A stretch of DNA of 64,000 nt from an uncultured Eubacteriales bacterium (GTDB taxonomy: Bacteria; Bacillota; Clostridia; Christensenellales; Aristaeellaceae). Location: the NCBI GenBank assembly GCA_902781945.1, contig CACZLE010000009.1, forward strand, positions 1 to 64,000. The letters are read 5' to 3'. This document shows, piece after piece, positions 17,238 through 25,950 of the stretch. A program made the translations under genes and the position numbers. The notes beneath the pieces are model-generated. The model did not search any database. It saw only the letters and a list, made by a program, of their open reading frames with translations, and had not been told where the DNA came from. Each line of letters begins with the position of its first letter. Positions within the stretch are counted from its first letter, which is position 1.

Positions 17238-18242
17238 TTATTTTACAAACAGATCCTCTCTTATCCGATACAGCGTGCAGCCCCGGTTCTTCATGCAGAT
17301 GGCGTCCACAAACCATTCCGCCGTGCGCACAGCGTCATACTGCATGTAGCCCCAATGATAGCCGTCCACCTTGTCGTTTTTCATGTTGCTGTCCGTCCAG
17401 CGCACCTCGTCGGTGGCGGCGTTGTAATCGGCGATGAACAGCAGGCTGTGGGGGCCGTTGCCGTAATAGTAATTGCCCGCCATCTGGAAAAAGTCCCCGC
17501 TTTTCACGCTCTCCAGCACCTGGCGGCAGGCGGCGCGGTTTTCCTCCTTGGAAAGCGCGCTGTCATAGCGGAAGCTGGCTGCGATCTCAAAGGGGCTGCC
17601 GTCCTCTGCCGTTTCGTGCCGCCATTCCACGCCGTAATCATAGGGCGCGCAGTTGACCTTGCTGTTGTTCTTGGGCATGTGCAGGGGCAGGTCGGGATAT
17701 TCCGCCATGGCGTAGGCGTCCTTGAAGGTATCAAACATGCGCATCACGAAGTTTTTGCACACGCCCCGGTCCCAGTCCTCCTGAGCGGGCGCGTGGTAAT
17801 AATATGGATCGCGGTAATTCTTGTAGGCCAGGGCGAACATGTCGTTGAACAGCTTTTGCCGGGGGGAGAGCACCGTCAAGGTCTGGGTGGCCTGGGTCTC
17901 ATAGCCGTTGGCGTCCCTGTCGCCGTAGCCTATTACGGTGATCAGGGCAGACCCGGTGTATTGGGGCGTGTCGAAGGTATAATCGATGCTGCCGCCTTCC
18001 TGGGCCGCCGCCACGGTCTGCCCCTGGTATTCCAGGGTGATCGCCAGGCGGCGCACGTTTTTTCCGCTGGCCTGCACCCGCAGCTTGCCCCCGGCGTCAT
18101 AGGTGCTGCCCGGGGCGGGGGACAGGATCACCACGTTGGGGATCGCCGTCAGGCTGAGGAAGGAGGTCTCTTCTTCCGCGCCCGCCATGCAGACCGTCAT
18201 GATCAAAAACAGCATCGCCGCCAGGAATCGCTTCAACGTCAT
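17238..18242 (-). CDS. Secreted Ig-like plus CHAP/NlpC-like protein
   Basis: 334 aa with a signal peptide (residues 1-21). Residues 38-125 look like a bacterial Ig-like strand domain (SPAPGSTYDAGG). The C-terminal half has a cysteine-peptidase-type layout: C162 in GVCKNFVMRMF, H265 in GPHSLLFI and D284/N286 in WTDSN, resembling CHAP or NlpC/P60 wall hydrolases and amidases. The match is by motif spacing only. Its ATG (18242) overlaps the stop of the HEPN gene as ATGA, so it is translationally coupled to it, an unusual partner for a toxin-antitoxin-like pair. Confidence 0.6.
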   Translation of the reverse strand: MTLKRFLAAMLFLIMTVCMAGAEEETSFLSLTAIPNVVILSPAPGSTYDAGGKLRVQASGKNVRRLAITLEYQGQTVAAAQEGGSIDYTFDTPQYTGSALITVIGYGDRDANGYETQATQTLTVLSPRQKLFNDMFALAYKNYRDPYYYHAPAQEDWDRGVCKNFVMRMFDTFKDAYAMAEYPDLPLHMPKNNSKVNCAPYDYGVEWRHETAEDGSPFEIAASFRYDSALSKEENRAACRQVLESVKSGDFFQMAGNYYYGNGPHSLLFIADYNAATDEVRWTDSNMKNDKVDGYHWGYMQYDAVRTAEWFVDAICMKNRGCTLYRIREDLFVK

Positions 18243-18640
18243 GCCCTCTCTTTCGTGATCAAATACGCTTCTACGCTGCAAATGATTTGTCTTGCTTTAT
18301 CAAGCTGAAGGACCGCATCCTCCTTGGCGACCAGATAAAAGTCGTCATAATCGGCTTTTTCCCTCATGCGATAGCAGGAATCGACCATCTTGGAAATGTC
18401 TTTATCAAATATGCCTGTTTTGACATAGTGCTGATTGAAGAACGCGATGATCCCGCTGTGCTTTCCAGAATCAAAGTGATCCAACGCCGTCACGGCGCGC
18501 AGCGCATGAAAAACTGCGTAATAAGAGCGATTGACGGAAGCCCTGTATTTGCCGTTTTCCAGGTTTTCTCGGGCAGTATCCAGGTCTTCCTTCGCCTTTG
18601 CCATGCGGTATCTGGAAAGATCGGTTACGCTGCCTTCCAT
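18239..18640 (-). CDS. HEPN-domain protein, probable RNase toxin of an MNT-HEPN pair
   Basis: 133 aa from ATG 18640, which has a GGGAAGGGATC ribosome site and overlaps the upstream MNT gene by 16 nt; 18 more codons are open upstream. The all-helical protein carries the HEPN catalytic motif R-x6-H in NRSYYAVFHALRA. HEPN proteins of such pairs are RNases neutralised by the partner nucleotidyltransferase, which in MntA-HepT works by AMPylation of the toxin. Base composition is visibly lower in GC than the flanking genes, consistent with transfer. Could also be a non-toxic HEPN adaptor. Confidence 0.82.
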   Translation of the reverse strand: MEGSVTDLSRYRMAKAKEDLDTARENLENGKYRASVNRSYYAVFHALRAVTALDHFDSGKHSGIIAFFNQHYVKTGIFDKDISKMVDSCYRMREKADYDDFYLVAKEDAVLQLDKARQIICSVEAYLITKERA

Positions 18641-18951
18641 AATATGATCCCTTCCCTGTCCACGTTCTGATAGAAGGGCGTCACACTGCGCCACTTCAAA
18701 TAGGTATTCTGGTCGATATCCACCACGGAAAAAACCTTGTCGTATTTCAAATTGAGGTCGACCACCAGATCGGAAAGCCGATCCTCCTGTTCGGATGTCA
18801 GCTTTTCGCTGAGAAACAGGGCGATATCAATATCCGATTCCGGTGTGGCGGTGCCGCGGGCGGTAGATCCGTACAATACGATCTGCACGGTCTGTACGGG
18901 CAGGATGGACAAAAGCCCCTGCACCAGTTCGTCAAACATCTTATCCTGCAT
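18625..18951 (-). CDS. MNT-type nucleotidyltransferase, probable antitoxin
   Basis: 108 aa minimal nucleotidyltransferase with the full catalytic pattern GS-x10-DxD (GSTARGTATPESDID) near residue 28. I chose ATG 18951, 8 nt after AAGGAGG; an in-frame GTG at 18960 overlaps that site. It precedes and overlaps the HEPN gene. In characterised MntA-HepT systems such proteins transfer AMP to the HEPN toxin and so block it. Has its own promoter. Confidence 0.85.
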   Translation of the reverse strand: MQDKMFDELVQGLLSILPVQTVQIVLYGSTARGTATPESDIDIALFLSEKLTSEQEDRLSDLVVDLNLKYDKVFSVVDIDQNTYLKWRSVTPFYQNVDREGIILWKAA

Positions 18952-18974
18952 CCGCAGCACCTCCTTTTTTGATT

Positions 18975-19003
18975 ATTATAAGCCAGACAACCTTAAAAAA
19001 CAA
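18975..19003 (-). promoter_or_regulatory. Promoter of the MNT-HEPN operon
   Basis: TTGTTT (18998-19003) and TATAAT (18975-18980) on the minus strand, 17-nt spacer, 23 nt upstream of the chosen MNT start. Confidence 0.65.
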
Positions 19004-19023
19004 GCGCTTATCCGGAGACAATC

Positions 19024-19054
19024 AAAAAAGCCCCGGAAGTACCGGGACTTTTTT
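19024..19054 (-). terminator. Terminator of rplJ-rplL
   Basis: On the minus strand AGTCCCGG pairs with CCGGGGCT and is followed by six or more T residues; A-tracts on the other side make it potentially bidirectional. Confidence 0.88.
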
Positions 19055-19071
19055 GGAAGGTAATCCTAAGA

Positions 19072-19443
19072 TTACTTGATCTCGCACTTGGCGCCAACGG
19101 CGGCGAACTGCTCGGCGATCTTGGTGGCTTCTTCCTTGGAAACGGCTTCCTTGATGGTCTTGGGAGCGGATTCCACGAATTCCTTGGCTTCCTTCAGGCC
19201 CAGGCCGGACACGACTTCGCGGACGACCTTGATGACCTTGATCTTCTCGGCGCCAGCATCCACCAGCACGACGTTGAACTCAGTCTGCTCTTCAGCGGGA
19301 GCGGCGGCAGCGGCGGGAGCGCCAGCGGCGGCCACGGGGGCAGCGGCGGAAACACCAAATTCTTCTTCCAGAGCCTTGACCAGGTCCATCAGCTCGATCA
19401 CGGACAGGCCTTTGACGGCATCAATAAATTCTTGGTTAGTCAT
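19072..19443 (-). CDS. rplL: 50S ribosomal protein L7/L12
   Basis: 123 aa, full length. An N-terminal dimerisation helix is followed by the Ala/Pro hinge and the conserved C-terminal factor-binding domain ([19 protein letters not shown], ending [13 protein letters not shown]). It forms the ribosomal stalk with L10 and recruits translation GTPases. It lies 60 nt downstream of rplJ. A terminator follows directly; rpoB, its usual downstream neighbour in Bacillota, is absent. Confidence 0.98.
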   Translation of the reverse strand: MTNQEFIDAVKGLSVIELMDLVKALEEEFGVSAAAPVAAAGAPAAAAAPAEEQTEFNVVLVDAGAEKIKVIKVVREVVSGLGLKEAKEFVESAPKTIKEAVSKEEATKIAEQFAAVGAKCEIK

Positions 19444-19503
19444 TTGATTTGACCTCCATTCAGTCTTTCTTTCTTATTTTTGATAGGAATGTTTAAGCTG
19501 CGA

Positions 19504-20010
19504 TCATTCCTCGCCAGCCTGCTTCTTGCGCAGGGCTTCCAGGAAATAGACCAGCTTGGCCACGGGGGCCTGCAGGGAACCGACCACACGGGCCAGCAGC
19601 ACCTCGCGGGGAGGCAGCTCGCTCAGGGCCTTGACCTGCTCCACAGACAGCACTTCGCCATCCATGAGGCCGGCCTTGACGGTCAGGCGACCATCGTTCT
19701 TGGTCTTGTTGATGAAATCGTAGACGATCTTGGCGGGGGCCACGGCGTCGGTCATACCGAACGCATAGGCGCTGGGGCCTTCCAGGGTATGATCCAGACC
19801 GGTGATACCCATATCGTCCAGGGCGCGGCGCACCAGGGTGTTCTTCAGCACGCAGTATTCCACGCCGTTGGCACGGAACTGATTGCGCAGCTCGGTCACT
19901 TCCTCCACGGTGATGCCGGTGTAGCTCACCACCACCATGCTCTTGCACGCCTTCAGCTTTTCGCTGATCTCGCTCACTACGACTTTCTTCGCTTCCAGGT
20001 TCTTGCTCAT
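19504..20010 (-). CDS. rplJ: 50S ribosomal protein L10
   Basis: 168 aa, the normal length. The opening residues (SKNLEAKKVVVSEISEKL) and the VVVSYTGITVEEVTELR block are typical. It binds 23S rRNA and carries the L7/L12 dimers. It is preceded by an autoregulatory leader and a strong promoter, and followed by rplL. The usual rplK-rplA genes are not upstream; a dehydrogenase gene is there instead. Confidence 0.98.
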   Translation of the reverse strand: MSKNLEAKKVVVSEISEKLKACKSMVVVSYTGITVEEVTELRNQFRANGVEYCVLKNTLVRRALDDMGITGLDHTLEGPSAYAFGMTDAVAPAKIVYDFINKTKNDGRLTVKAGLMDGEVLSVEQVKALSELPPREVLLARVVGSLQAPVAKLVYFLEALRKKQAGEE

Positions 20011-20037
20011 TTGTCAATCGCACCTACTCTCCGGCTA

Positions 20038-20169
20038 TATATAAAAGAAACCCTTGTGCATAGGCACAAGGGCATGATTACAAATGATGCACTTGCGCCT
20101 CGGCTGGCGGCTTTTGGCCTTTGATCGCTTGCGCGAACCTGCTGTCTGTGGCACAGGCTCTTTTGAGCC
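20038..20169 (-). promoter_or_regulatory. L10 leader with hairpin
   Basis: The 5' untranslated RNA (about 160 nt) has the features of the ribosomal protein L10 leader: a paired stem, a CAGGUUCG...GCCGAGGCGC region like the L10(L12)4-binding kink-turn, and a strong hairpin CCCUUGUGC/GCACAAGGG (20051-20072) followed by UUUCUUUUAU, which can act as a terminator. Excess L10 complex binding its own leader to reduce rplJL expression is established for this class. Exact ends are estimated. Confidence 0.8.
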
Positions 20170-20175
20170 TCAAAA

Positions 20176-20204
20176 ATATTAGCACATCACGCCTGTTTTG
20201 TCAA
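20176..20204 (-). promoter_or_regulatory. Promoter of rplJ-rplL
   Basis: Consensus TTGACA (20199-20204), 17-nt spacer, TAATAT (20176-20181) on the minus strand. Confidence 0.8.
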
Positions 20205-20218
20205 CTGTTTTTTGCAAA

Positions 20219-21007
20219 TTAATCCATGGACGCGCCGCCGTCGATGTTCAGGGCCTGGCCGGTGATGTGATCCGCGTATTCGGAGCACAGGAACAGCACG
20301 GCGTAGGCGATGTCCTCGGGCTTCTGATCGCCGCGCTCCAGGGGGATAAAGTGCTTGAGGTTATCATGCCAGGAGGTCTCGCGGTCCGCGCCCGCGGCCA
20401 CGTTGGCGTCCAGGATCTTTTCCCACATGGGGGTGCGGATGATGCCGGGGCAGATGGAGTTGACATTGATGTTGTAATCCGCACCCGCGTAGGCCGCGGC
20501 CTGGGTCAGATAGATGATGGCGGCCTTGGTCATGCCGTAGTAGGCGAAGCCTTCCTTCATGGCATGGCGTCCGGCAAAGGAAGCGGTGGACACGATCTTG
20601 CCGTGGTTGTACTTCTGCATGCGCTTCACGCCCGCCTGCAGGCCGTTGCTGGCGCCCATCAGGTTCACGTTGATCAGCTTGCTGATCTCGTCCTGGGTGG
20701 TCTCCAGGAAGGAGCCCAAGGTGACGATACCGGCGTTGTTCACCACGATATCCAGGCGTCCGGTTTCCTTTTCGGCCTGCTCCATCACGGCGTCCACCTG
20801 GTCAAATTTGCTCACGTCGCAGCTGACGGCCACGCCCTCCAGGCCCTTCTTTTTCAGCTCGTCCACCACATGCTCGCAGTTTTCCTTGATCAGGTCGGCC
20901 ACATAGACCTTTGCGCCCGCCTTGGCCAGCTCGTTCACAATCGCTTCGCCGATGCCGCGTCCCGCGCCGTATACCACCGCAGTCTGTTCCGCCAGATTGA
21001 CCTTCAT
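20219..21007 (-). CDS. Short-chain dehydrogenase/reductase
   Basis: 262 aa classical SDR. The cofactor motif is slightly unusual (VYGAGRGIGEAI instead of TGxxxGIG); NNAGIV, the catalytic Tyr-x3-Lys in YYGMTKAA and the C-terminal ALNIDGGASMD are standard. ATG 21007 has AGGAGGATCATT upstream. The Asp after the second strand (VADL) suggests NAD preference. Substrate unknown; polyol or 2-keto-sugar-acid dehydrogenases have this general size. It is divergent from the AraC-type regulator, which may control it. Confidence 0.9.
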   Translation of the reverse strand: MKVNLAEQTAVVYGAGRGIGEAIVNELAKAGAKVYVADLIKENCEHVVDELKKKGLEGVAVSCDVSKFDQVDAVMEQAEKETGRLDIVVNNAGIVTLGSFLETTQDEISKLINVNLMGASNGLQAGVKRMQKYNHGKIVSTASFAGRHAMKEGFAYYGMTKAAIIYLTQAAAYAGADYNINVNSICPGIIRTPMWEKILDANVAAGADRETSWHDNLKHFIPLERGDQKPEDIAYAVLFLCSEYADHITGQALNIDGGASMD

Positions 21008-21215
21008 AATGATCCTCCTTACAATCATGTTCCGAAGAACAGCTTTTATTTGTGTTGATTATCATGCAAAATAATGATAAAATCTATTCTGAAAAAGGAA
21101 AAATCCATTGTGATATCCTGCTCTGTTTTGGGGCGTTTTTTGCCTGATATCTTCTTCTTTTATAAAATCCTGTCTTTTTGTTTTCAAAATCCTGTGAAAA
21201 AGGGTGGGAGGAACC

Positions 21216-22034
21216 ATGCTGCGTCATCCGGAATCCATCGCCATAAGCAATATCGTGGTGGTCAACGCCGAGCGGAAAAGCGACTGGGCATTTCCGCTCC
21301 ATGCCCACGATCAGGATCTGGAAATTTCCCTGGTGCAGTCCGGCGGGGGCACCTTTTACTGTCAGGGCGTTTCCTATCCCATGAACGCGGGGGACCTGAT
21401 CATCAAAAACGCCGGGGTGATCCATGGCGAGCACACCAGCCTGGAGCACCCGATGCACCAGGTCTGCATTTCTTTTACCGGCGTAGCGGAGATCCCCGGA
21501 CAGCCGGGTCATCTGCTGCCCCGGTTCCTGTCCCCGGTAATCCCCGGCGGCGAGGATTTTCCCCTGCTTTCCGCCATCTTTGACTATTTGGCCTCCCATT
21601 GGCAGCAAAGTGACGCGCTTTGCCGTCAGCTGCTGTTGCTTGCCCTGGAAATCGTCAAGAAAAAGGTGGACGACCTGGAGAAGAGCCAGACAAAAGCCAT
21701 TCCCGATGCCAAAACCGCTCAGGCGGTTTCGGAGGCGGCGGAATGGATCGACGGCAACTATATGCAGAAAATCACCCTGGACGGATTGGCGGAGCGGTTC
21801 TTTATCAGCCCCTATTATCTGGAAAAGCGTTTCAAGGAATACACCGGATACAGCATCAACCAGTACGTCATTGACCGCCGCATGGGCGAGGCCCAGCGCA
21901 TGCTGATCTTTGAGGAGAAGCCCATCAAGGAGATCGCCTTGTCCGTGGGCTACGACAACCTGCAATATTTCTACGCCACCTTCAAAAAATACGCCGGGAA
22001 AACGCCCGCGGATTTCCGGGCGGAATACCGGTAA
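21216..22034 (+). CDS. AraC-family regulator with cupin sensor domain
   Basis: 272 aa. Residues 1-100 form a cupin (FPLHAHDQDLEISLV, MNAGDLIIKNAGVIHGE), the ligand-binding part of many sugar-responsive AraC proteins. The C-terminal 100 residues hold the two helix-turn-helix motifs (ITLDGLAERFFISPYYLEKRFK and IKEIALSVGYDNLQYF regions). The start has a GGGAGG site. It is divergently transcribed from the SDR gene, about 210 bp apart, so control of the SDR and of itself is likely. Effector unknown. Confidence 0.9.
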   Translation: MLRHPESIAISNIVVVNAERKSDWAFPLHAHDQDLEISLVQSGGGTFYCQGVSYPMNAGDLIIKNAGVIHGEHTSLEHPMHQVCISFTGVAEIPGQPGHLLPRFLSPVIPGGEDFPLLSAIFDYLASHWQQSDALCRQLLLLALEIVKKKVDDLEKSQTKAIPDAKTAQAVSEAAEWIDGNYMQKITLDGLAERFFISPYYLEKRFKEYTGYSINQYVIDRRMGEAQRMLIFEEKPIKEIALSVGYDNLQYFYATFKKYAGKTPADFRAEYR

Positions 22035-22060
22035 GTATATGGTTTTCTGTTCTGTATCGG

Positions 22061-22285
22061 GCAGATAAACAGAAATTTGACGAGGTGCCCTCATCCGACC
22101 TCGCTACGCTTGGCCACCTTCCCCCGTTGCGACGGGGGAAGGCTTTTGGCCGGGCTTTTTATAACAACTGGGCTGAAATCAAGCAGAATAGCGCATTAAA
22201 AAAGCCTTCCCCTGCCGCAGCGGGGGAAGGTGGCCGACCAACGGGAGGTCGGATGAGGGCGTTTTGCCAATTTCTGTTTGTCTGC
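22061..22285. repeat. Palindromic intergenic repeat element C
   Basis: Outer inverted repeats of 17 bp (22061-22077 and 22269-22285, one mismatch, containing AAACAGAAATT) enclose a 174-bp core (22087-22260) with GCCCTCATCCGAC and GTCGGATGAGGGC ends. Each arm carries its own CCTTCCCC/GGGGAAGG hairpin beside a T- or A-rich run, so it can terminate transcription in both directions. The core closely matches 45461-45633. No coding content. Confidence 0.85.
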
Positions 22286-22303
22286 TCCTTATAATCCACG
22301 CAA

Positions 22304-22336
22304 TAAAAACAGCCGACGGAATCGCTTCCGTCGGCT
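22304..22336 (-). terminator. Terminator of groES-groEL
   Basis: A perfect 10-bp stem (GCCGACGGAA/TTCCGTCGGC, 4-nt loop) followed on the minus strand by a GTTTTTATT run. Confidence 0.9.
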
Positions 22337-22363
22337 GAGTTTGTGATAACCAAGGGTAATGAA

Positions 22364-24013
<1,650 letters not shown>

Positions 24014-24029
24014 TCAATATTCGGGAAAA

Positions 24030-24314
24030 TTACTCCACGATGGCCAGGATATCCTTCTGGCTGACGATCTTCACTTCCTGACCGTCCAGCTTCACTTCGG
24101 TACCGGCATACTTGGAGTAGATGACCTTCTGACCGACCTTCACCTGCATGGTGACCTGCTTGCCGTCCACTTCCCCGCCGGGGCCCACGGCCAGCACTTC
24201 GGCCATCTGGGGCTTTTCCTTGGCGGCGGACGTCAGGATGATGCCGCTCTTGGTGGTTTCTTCGCTCTCCACATCCTTGATGACCACGCGGTCAAACAGA
24301 GGCTTGATGTTCAT
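24030..24314 (-). CDS. groES: 10 kDa co-chaperonin GroES
   Basis: 94 aa, normal length. [20 protein letters not shown] and the mobile-loop region ([12 protein letters not shown]) are standard, as is the [15 protein letters not shown] motif. It is the heptameric lid of GroEL, first gene of the operon, with AAGGAGGA before its start and the CIRCE operator in its leader. Confidence 0.98.
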   Translation of the reverse strand: MNIKPLFDRVVIKDVESEETTKSGIILTSAAKEKPQMAEVLAVGPGGEVDGKQVTMQVKVGQKVIYSKYAGTEVKLDGQEVKIVSQKDILAIVE

Positions 24315-24360
24315 GATATATCCTCCTTGATTAATGAATGTACTTTGTTCATTCAGTTTG

Positions 24361-24387
24361 TTAGCACTCTTTTTCGTTGAGTGCTAA
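24361..24387 (-). promoter_or_regulatory. CIRCE operator (HrcA site)
   Basis: A perfect TTAGCACTC-N9-GAGTGCTAA inverted repeat in the groES leader, just downstream of the predicted transcription start. CIRCE is bound by the HrcA repressor, which releases on heat shock. hrcA itself is not in this window. Confidence 0.97.
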
Positions 24388-24402
24388 CGCCCTGCAATTG
24401 GT

Positions 24403-24431
24403 ATTTTACCGCAAATCAGCCTGGTATGCAA
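24403..24431 (-). promoter_or_regulatory. Promoter of groES-groEL
   Basis: TTGCAT (24426-24431), 17-nt spacer, TAAAAT (24403-24408) on the minus strand, placing the start about 10 nt before CIRCE. Confidence 0.7.
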
Positions 24432-24585
24432 TACCTTTTTTGAAAAAATTTTTAAAAATATTGGGAACTTTTTTCGCTTGCCGCAAAAAAATCCGTATTT
24501 CGGCATTTTATGCGCACCTCTGCGGAAACGGCGGCACGATCCGGTCAATATTCGTCAAAATACATCTGAAAAACCGCAAAATCTA

Positions 24586-24614
24586 TTGACCCGCTATGCT
24601 ATTTGCTGTATAAT
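24586..24614 (+). promoter_or_regulatory. Promoter of the leader-peptide operon
   Basis: TTGACC (24586-24591), 17-nt spacer, TATAAT (24609-24614). Transcription would start near 24621, giving a leader of about 185 nt before the M20 gene. The 24432-24585 stretch before it is AT-rich and I see nothing else there. Confidence 0.8.
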
Positions 24615-24645
24615 GCACTCATTCTCAGAATAGGAGGCAGGCGGC

Positions 24646-24753
24646 ATGGTGCAGATCGTCTTTTCCCGGCTTCTGCGTATCTGTATGTGCGGCTGCTGTA
24701 TGCAGTCTCGCTTTGCGTGCGCCTGCCGGGGAGTGCCAGATTTGGCCATATGA
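24646..24753 (+). CDS. Cysteine-rich leader peptide (35 aa)
   Basis: A short frame with its own TAGGAGG ribosome site, encoding 35 residues with six cysteines at positions 13, 15, 17, 18, 25 and 27 (core RICMCGCCMQSRFACACR). It lies wholly inside the leader of the M20/ABC operon and stops 9 nt before an intrinsic terminator hairpin. The pattern is that of a transcription-attenuation leader reading cysteinyl-tRNA supply. Segment 24714-24723, over codons 23-26, can pair with the 5' arm of the terminator (9 of 10 positions, one of them G-U), giving a possible antiterminator that a ribosome stalled at Cys17-18 would leave free. No experimental proof; the Cys response is inferred. Confidence 0.72.
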   Translation: MVQIVFSRLLRICMCGCCMQSRFACACRGVPDLAI

Positions 24754-24762
24754 CTGTTCAGG

Positions 24763-24787
24763 GGGCGTCCGCAGGGACGCCCTTTTT
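24763..24787 (+). terminator. Attenuator terminator in the leader
   Basis: GGGCGTCC (24763-24770), a GCAG loop, GGACGCCC (24775-24782) and five T residues. It sits between the leader peptide and the M20 gene, so it would block the whole operon when formed. Confidence 0.9.
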
Positions 24788-24806
24788 GATTGAATGGAGG
24801 GACGGG

Positions 24807-25934
24807 ATGGAAACCCAGGCATTGATCGCCTTTTTCGAGGACCTGCATCGCCATCCGGAATTGGGCTTTGAGGAGGTGCGCACCACCGCCCGGGTTCGGG
24901 AGGCGCTGACCGCCGCCGGGGTCGAGCTGCTGGATACGGGCCTGAAAACCGGCCTCATCGCCGTCGTCCGCGGCAGCCGTCCGGGCCGGGTCATCGGCCT
25001 GCGCTGCGATATGGACGCCCTGCCCATCCAGGAGGAAAGCGGCCTGGCCTACGCCTCACAGGAGCCGGGCAGGATGCATGCCTGCGGCCACGATTTCCAT
25101 ACCGCCTGCATGCTGGGCGCGGCCCTGCTGCTGAAGGAGCGGGAAAAAGACCTGGCGGGTACGGTCAAGATCGTTTTCCAGCCCGCGGAGGAGCTGGGCA
25201 CCGGCGGCGCGAAGTCCGTGGTGGATACCGGGCTGCTGAGCGACGTGCAGGAGTTCTACGCCATCCATTCTTATCCTTATTTCGATCCCGGCGCCCTGGG
25301 CATCAAGGAAGGCCCGGTGATGGCCGCGCCGGACCGGTTCAGCGTCACTTTATATGGAAAAGGCGCCCACGCCGCCCAGCCCCATGACGCCATCGATCCC
25401 GTTCCGGCTCTGGCGGCCCTGATTCAGGGCTTCCAAACCGCCGTCAGCCGCAATGCCGATCCCTTCGATCCCGCCGTGGTCACCATTGCCCACGTGCAGG
25501 CGGGCACCGCCTGGAACGTGATCCCGGAATCCGCCCTGCTGGAGGGCACGGTGCGCACGCTGGATAACGGCGTGCGCCGCATGATCCGGGATCGGCTGGA
25601 AAAGCTGACCTCCTCCATCGCCGCGGCCTATGGCTGCACCGCAGAATTCCGGTATGTGGAAGGCCCCGATCCTGTGGTCAACGACGCGGCGCTCTGCGCT
25701 GTCTGCAAGGACCTGGCCCTGCGGATGGGCTTCCAAGTGGATCGCCAGGAGGATACCATGGGCGGCGAGGATTTCAGCGAATACCTCAAAATCTGTCCTG
25801 GCGTCTTTGTGCGGGTGGGCACCGGCGGCCACGTGGCCAGCCATCATCCCGCCTTCACGGTGGACAGCGCCGCGCTGCCCGCCGCCGCCGAATTCTTTGC
25901 TTCCCTGGCCCGCGAACGGGCTGAATATATGTAA
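24807..25934 (+). CDS. M20-family amidohydrolase (IAA-amino-acid hydrolase/hippuricase type)
   Basis: 375 aa zinc or manganese amidohydrolase that releases an amino acid from an N-acyl or conjugated form. Metal-binding residues of the subfamily are visible: C93 and H95 in MHACGHDFH, E128/E129 in FQPAEE, and the late SHHPAF histidine; CDMDALP and GGEDFSEY are also typical. ATG 24807 follows GGAGGGACGGG. It is the first structural gene behind a cysteine-codon attenuator and precedes a peptide-type importer, so removal of an acyl group from an imported cysteine derivative is a reasonable hypothesis, not shown by the sequence. Confidence 0.9.
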   Translation: METQALIAFFEDLHRHPELGFEEVRTTARVREALTAAGVELLDTGLKTGLIAVVRGSRPGRVIGLRCDMDALPIQEESGLAYASQEPGRMHACGHDFHTACMLGAALLLKEREKDLAGTVKIVFQPAEELGTGGAKSVVDTGLLSDVQEFYAIHSYPYFDPGALGIKEGPVMAAPDRFSVTLYGKGAHAAQPHDAIDPVPALAALIQGFQTAVSRNADPFDPAVVTIAHVQAGTAWNVIPESALLEGTVRTLDNGVRRMIRDRLEKLTSSIAAAYGCTAEFRYVEGPDPVVNDAALCAVCKDLALRMGFQVDRQEDTMGGEDFSEYLKICPGVFVRVGTGGHVASHHPAFTVDSAALPAAAEFFASLARERAEYM

Positions 25935-25950
25935 AAAAGGAGAATGTACC

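Noticed and set aside
24603-24806. N-terminal extension of the M20 amidohydrolase
   Set aside because: The frame is open but crosses the promoter -10, the leader peptide in another frame and the terminator. The proper start is ATG 24807 with a strong ribosome site.
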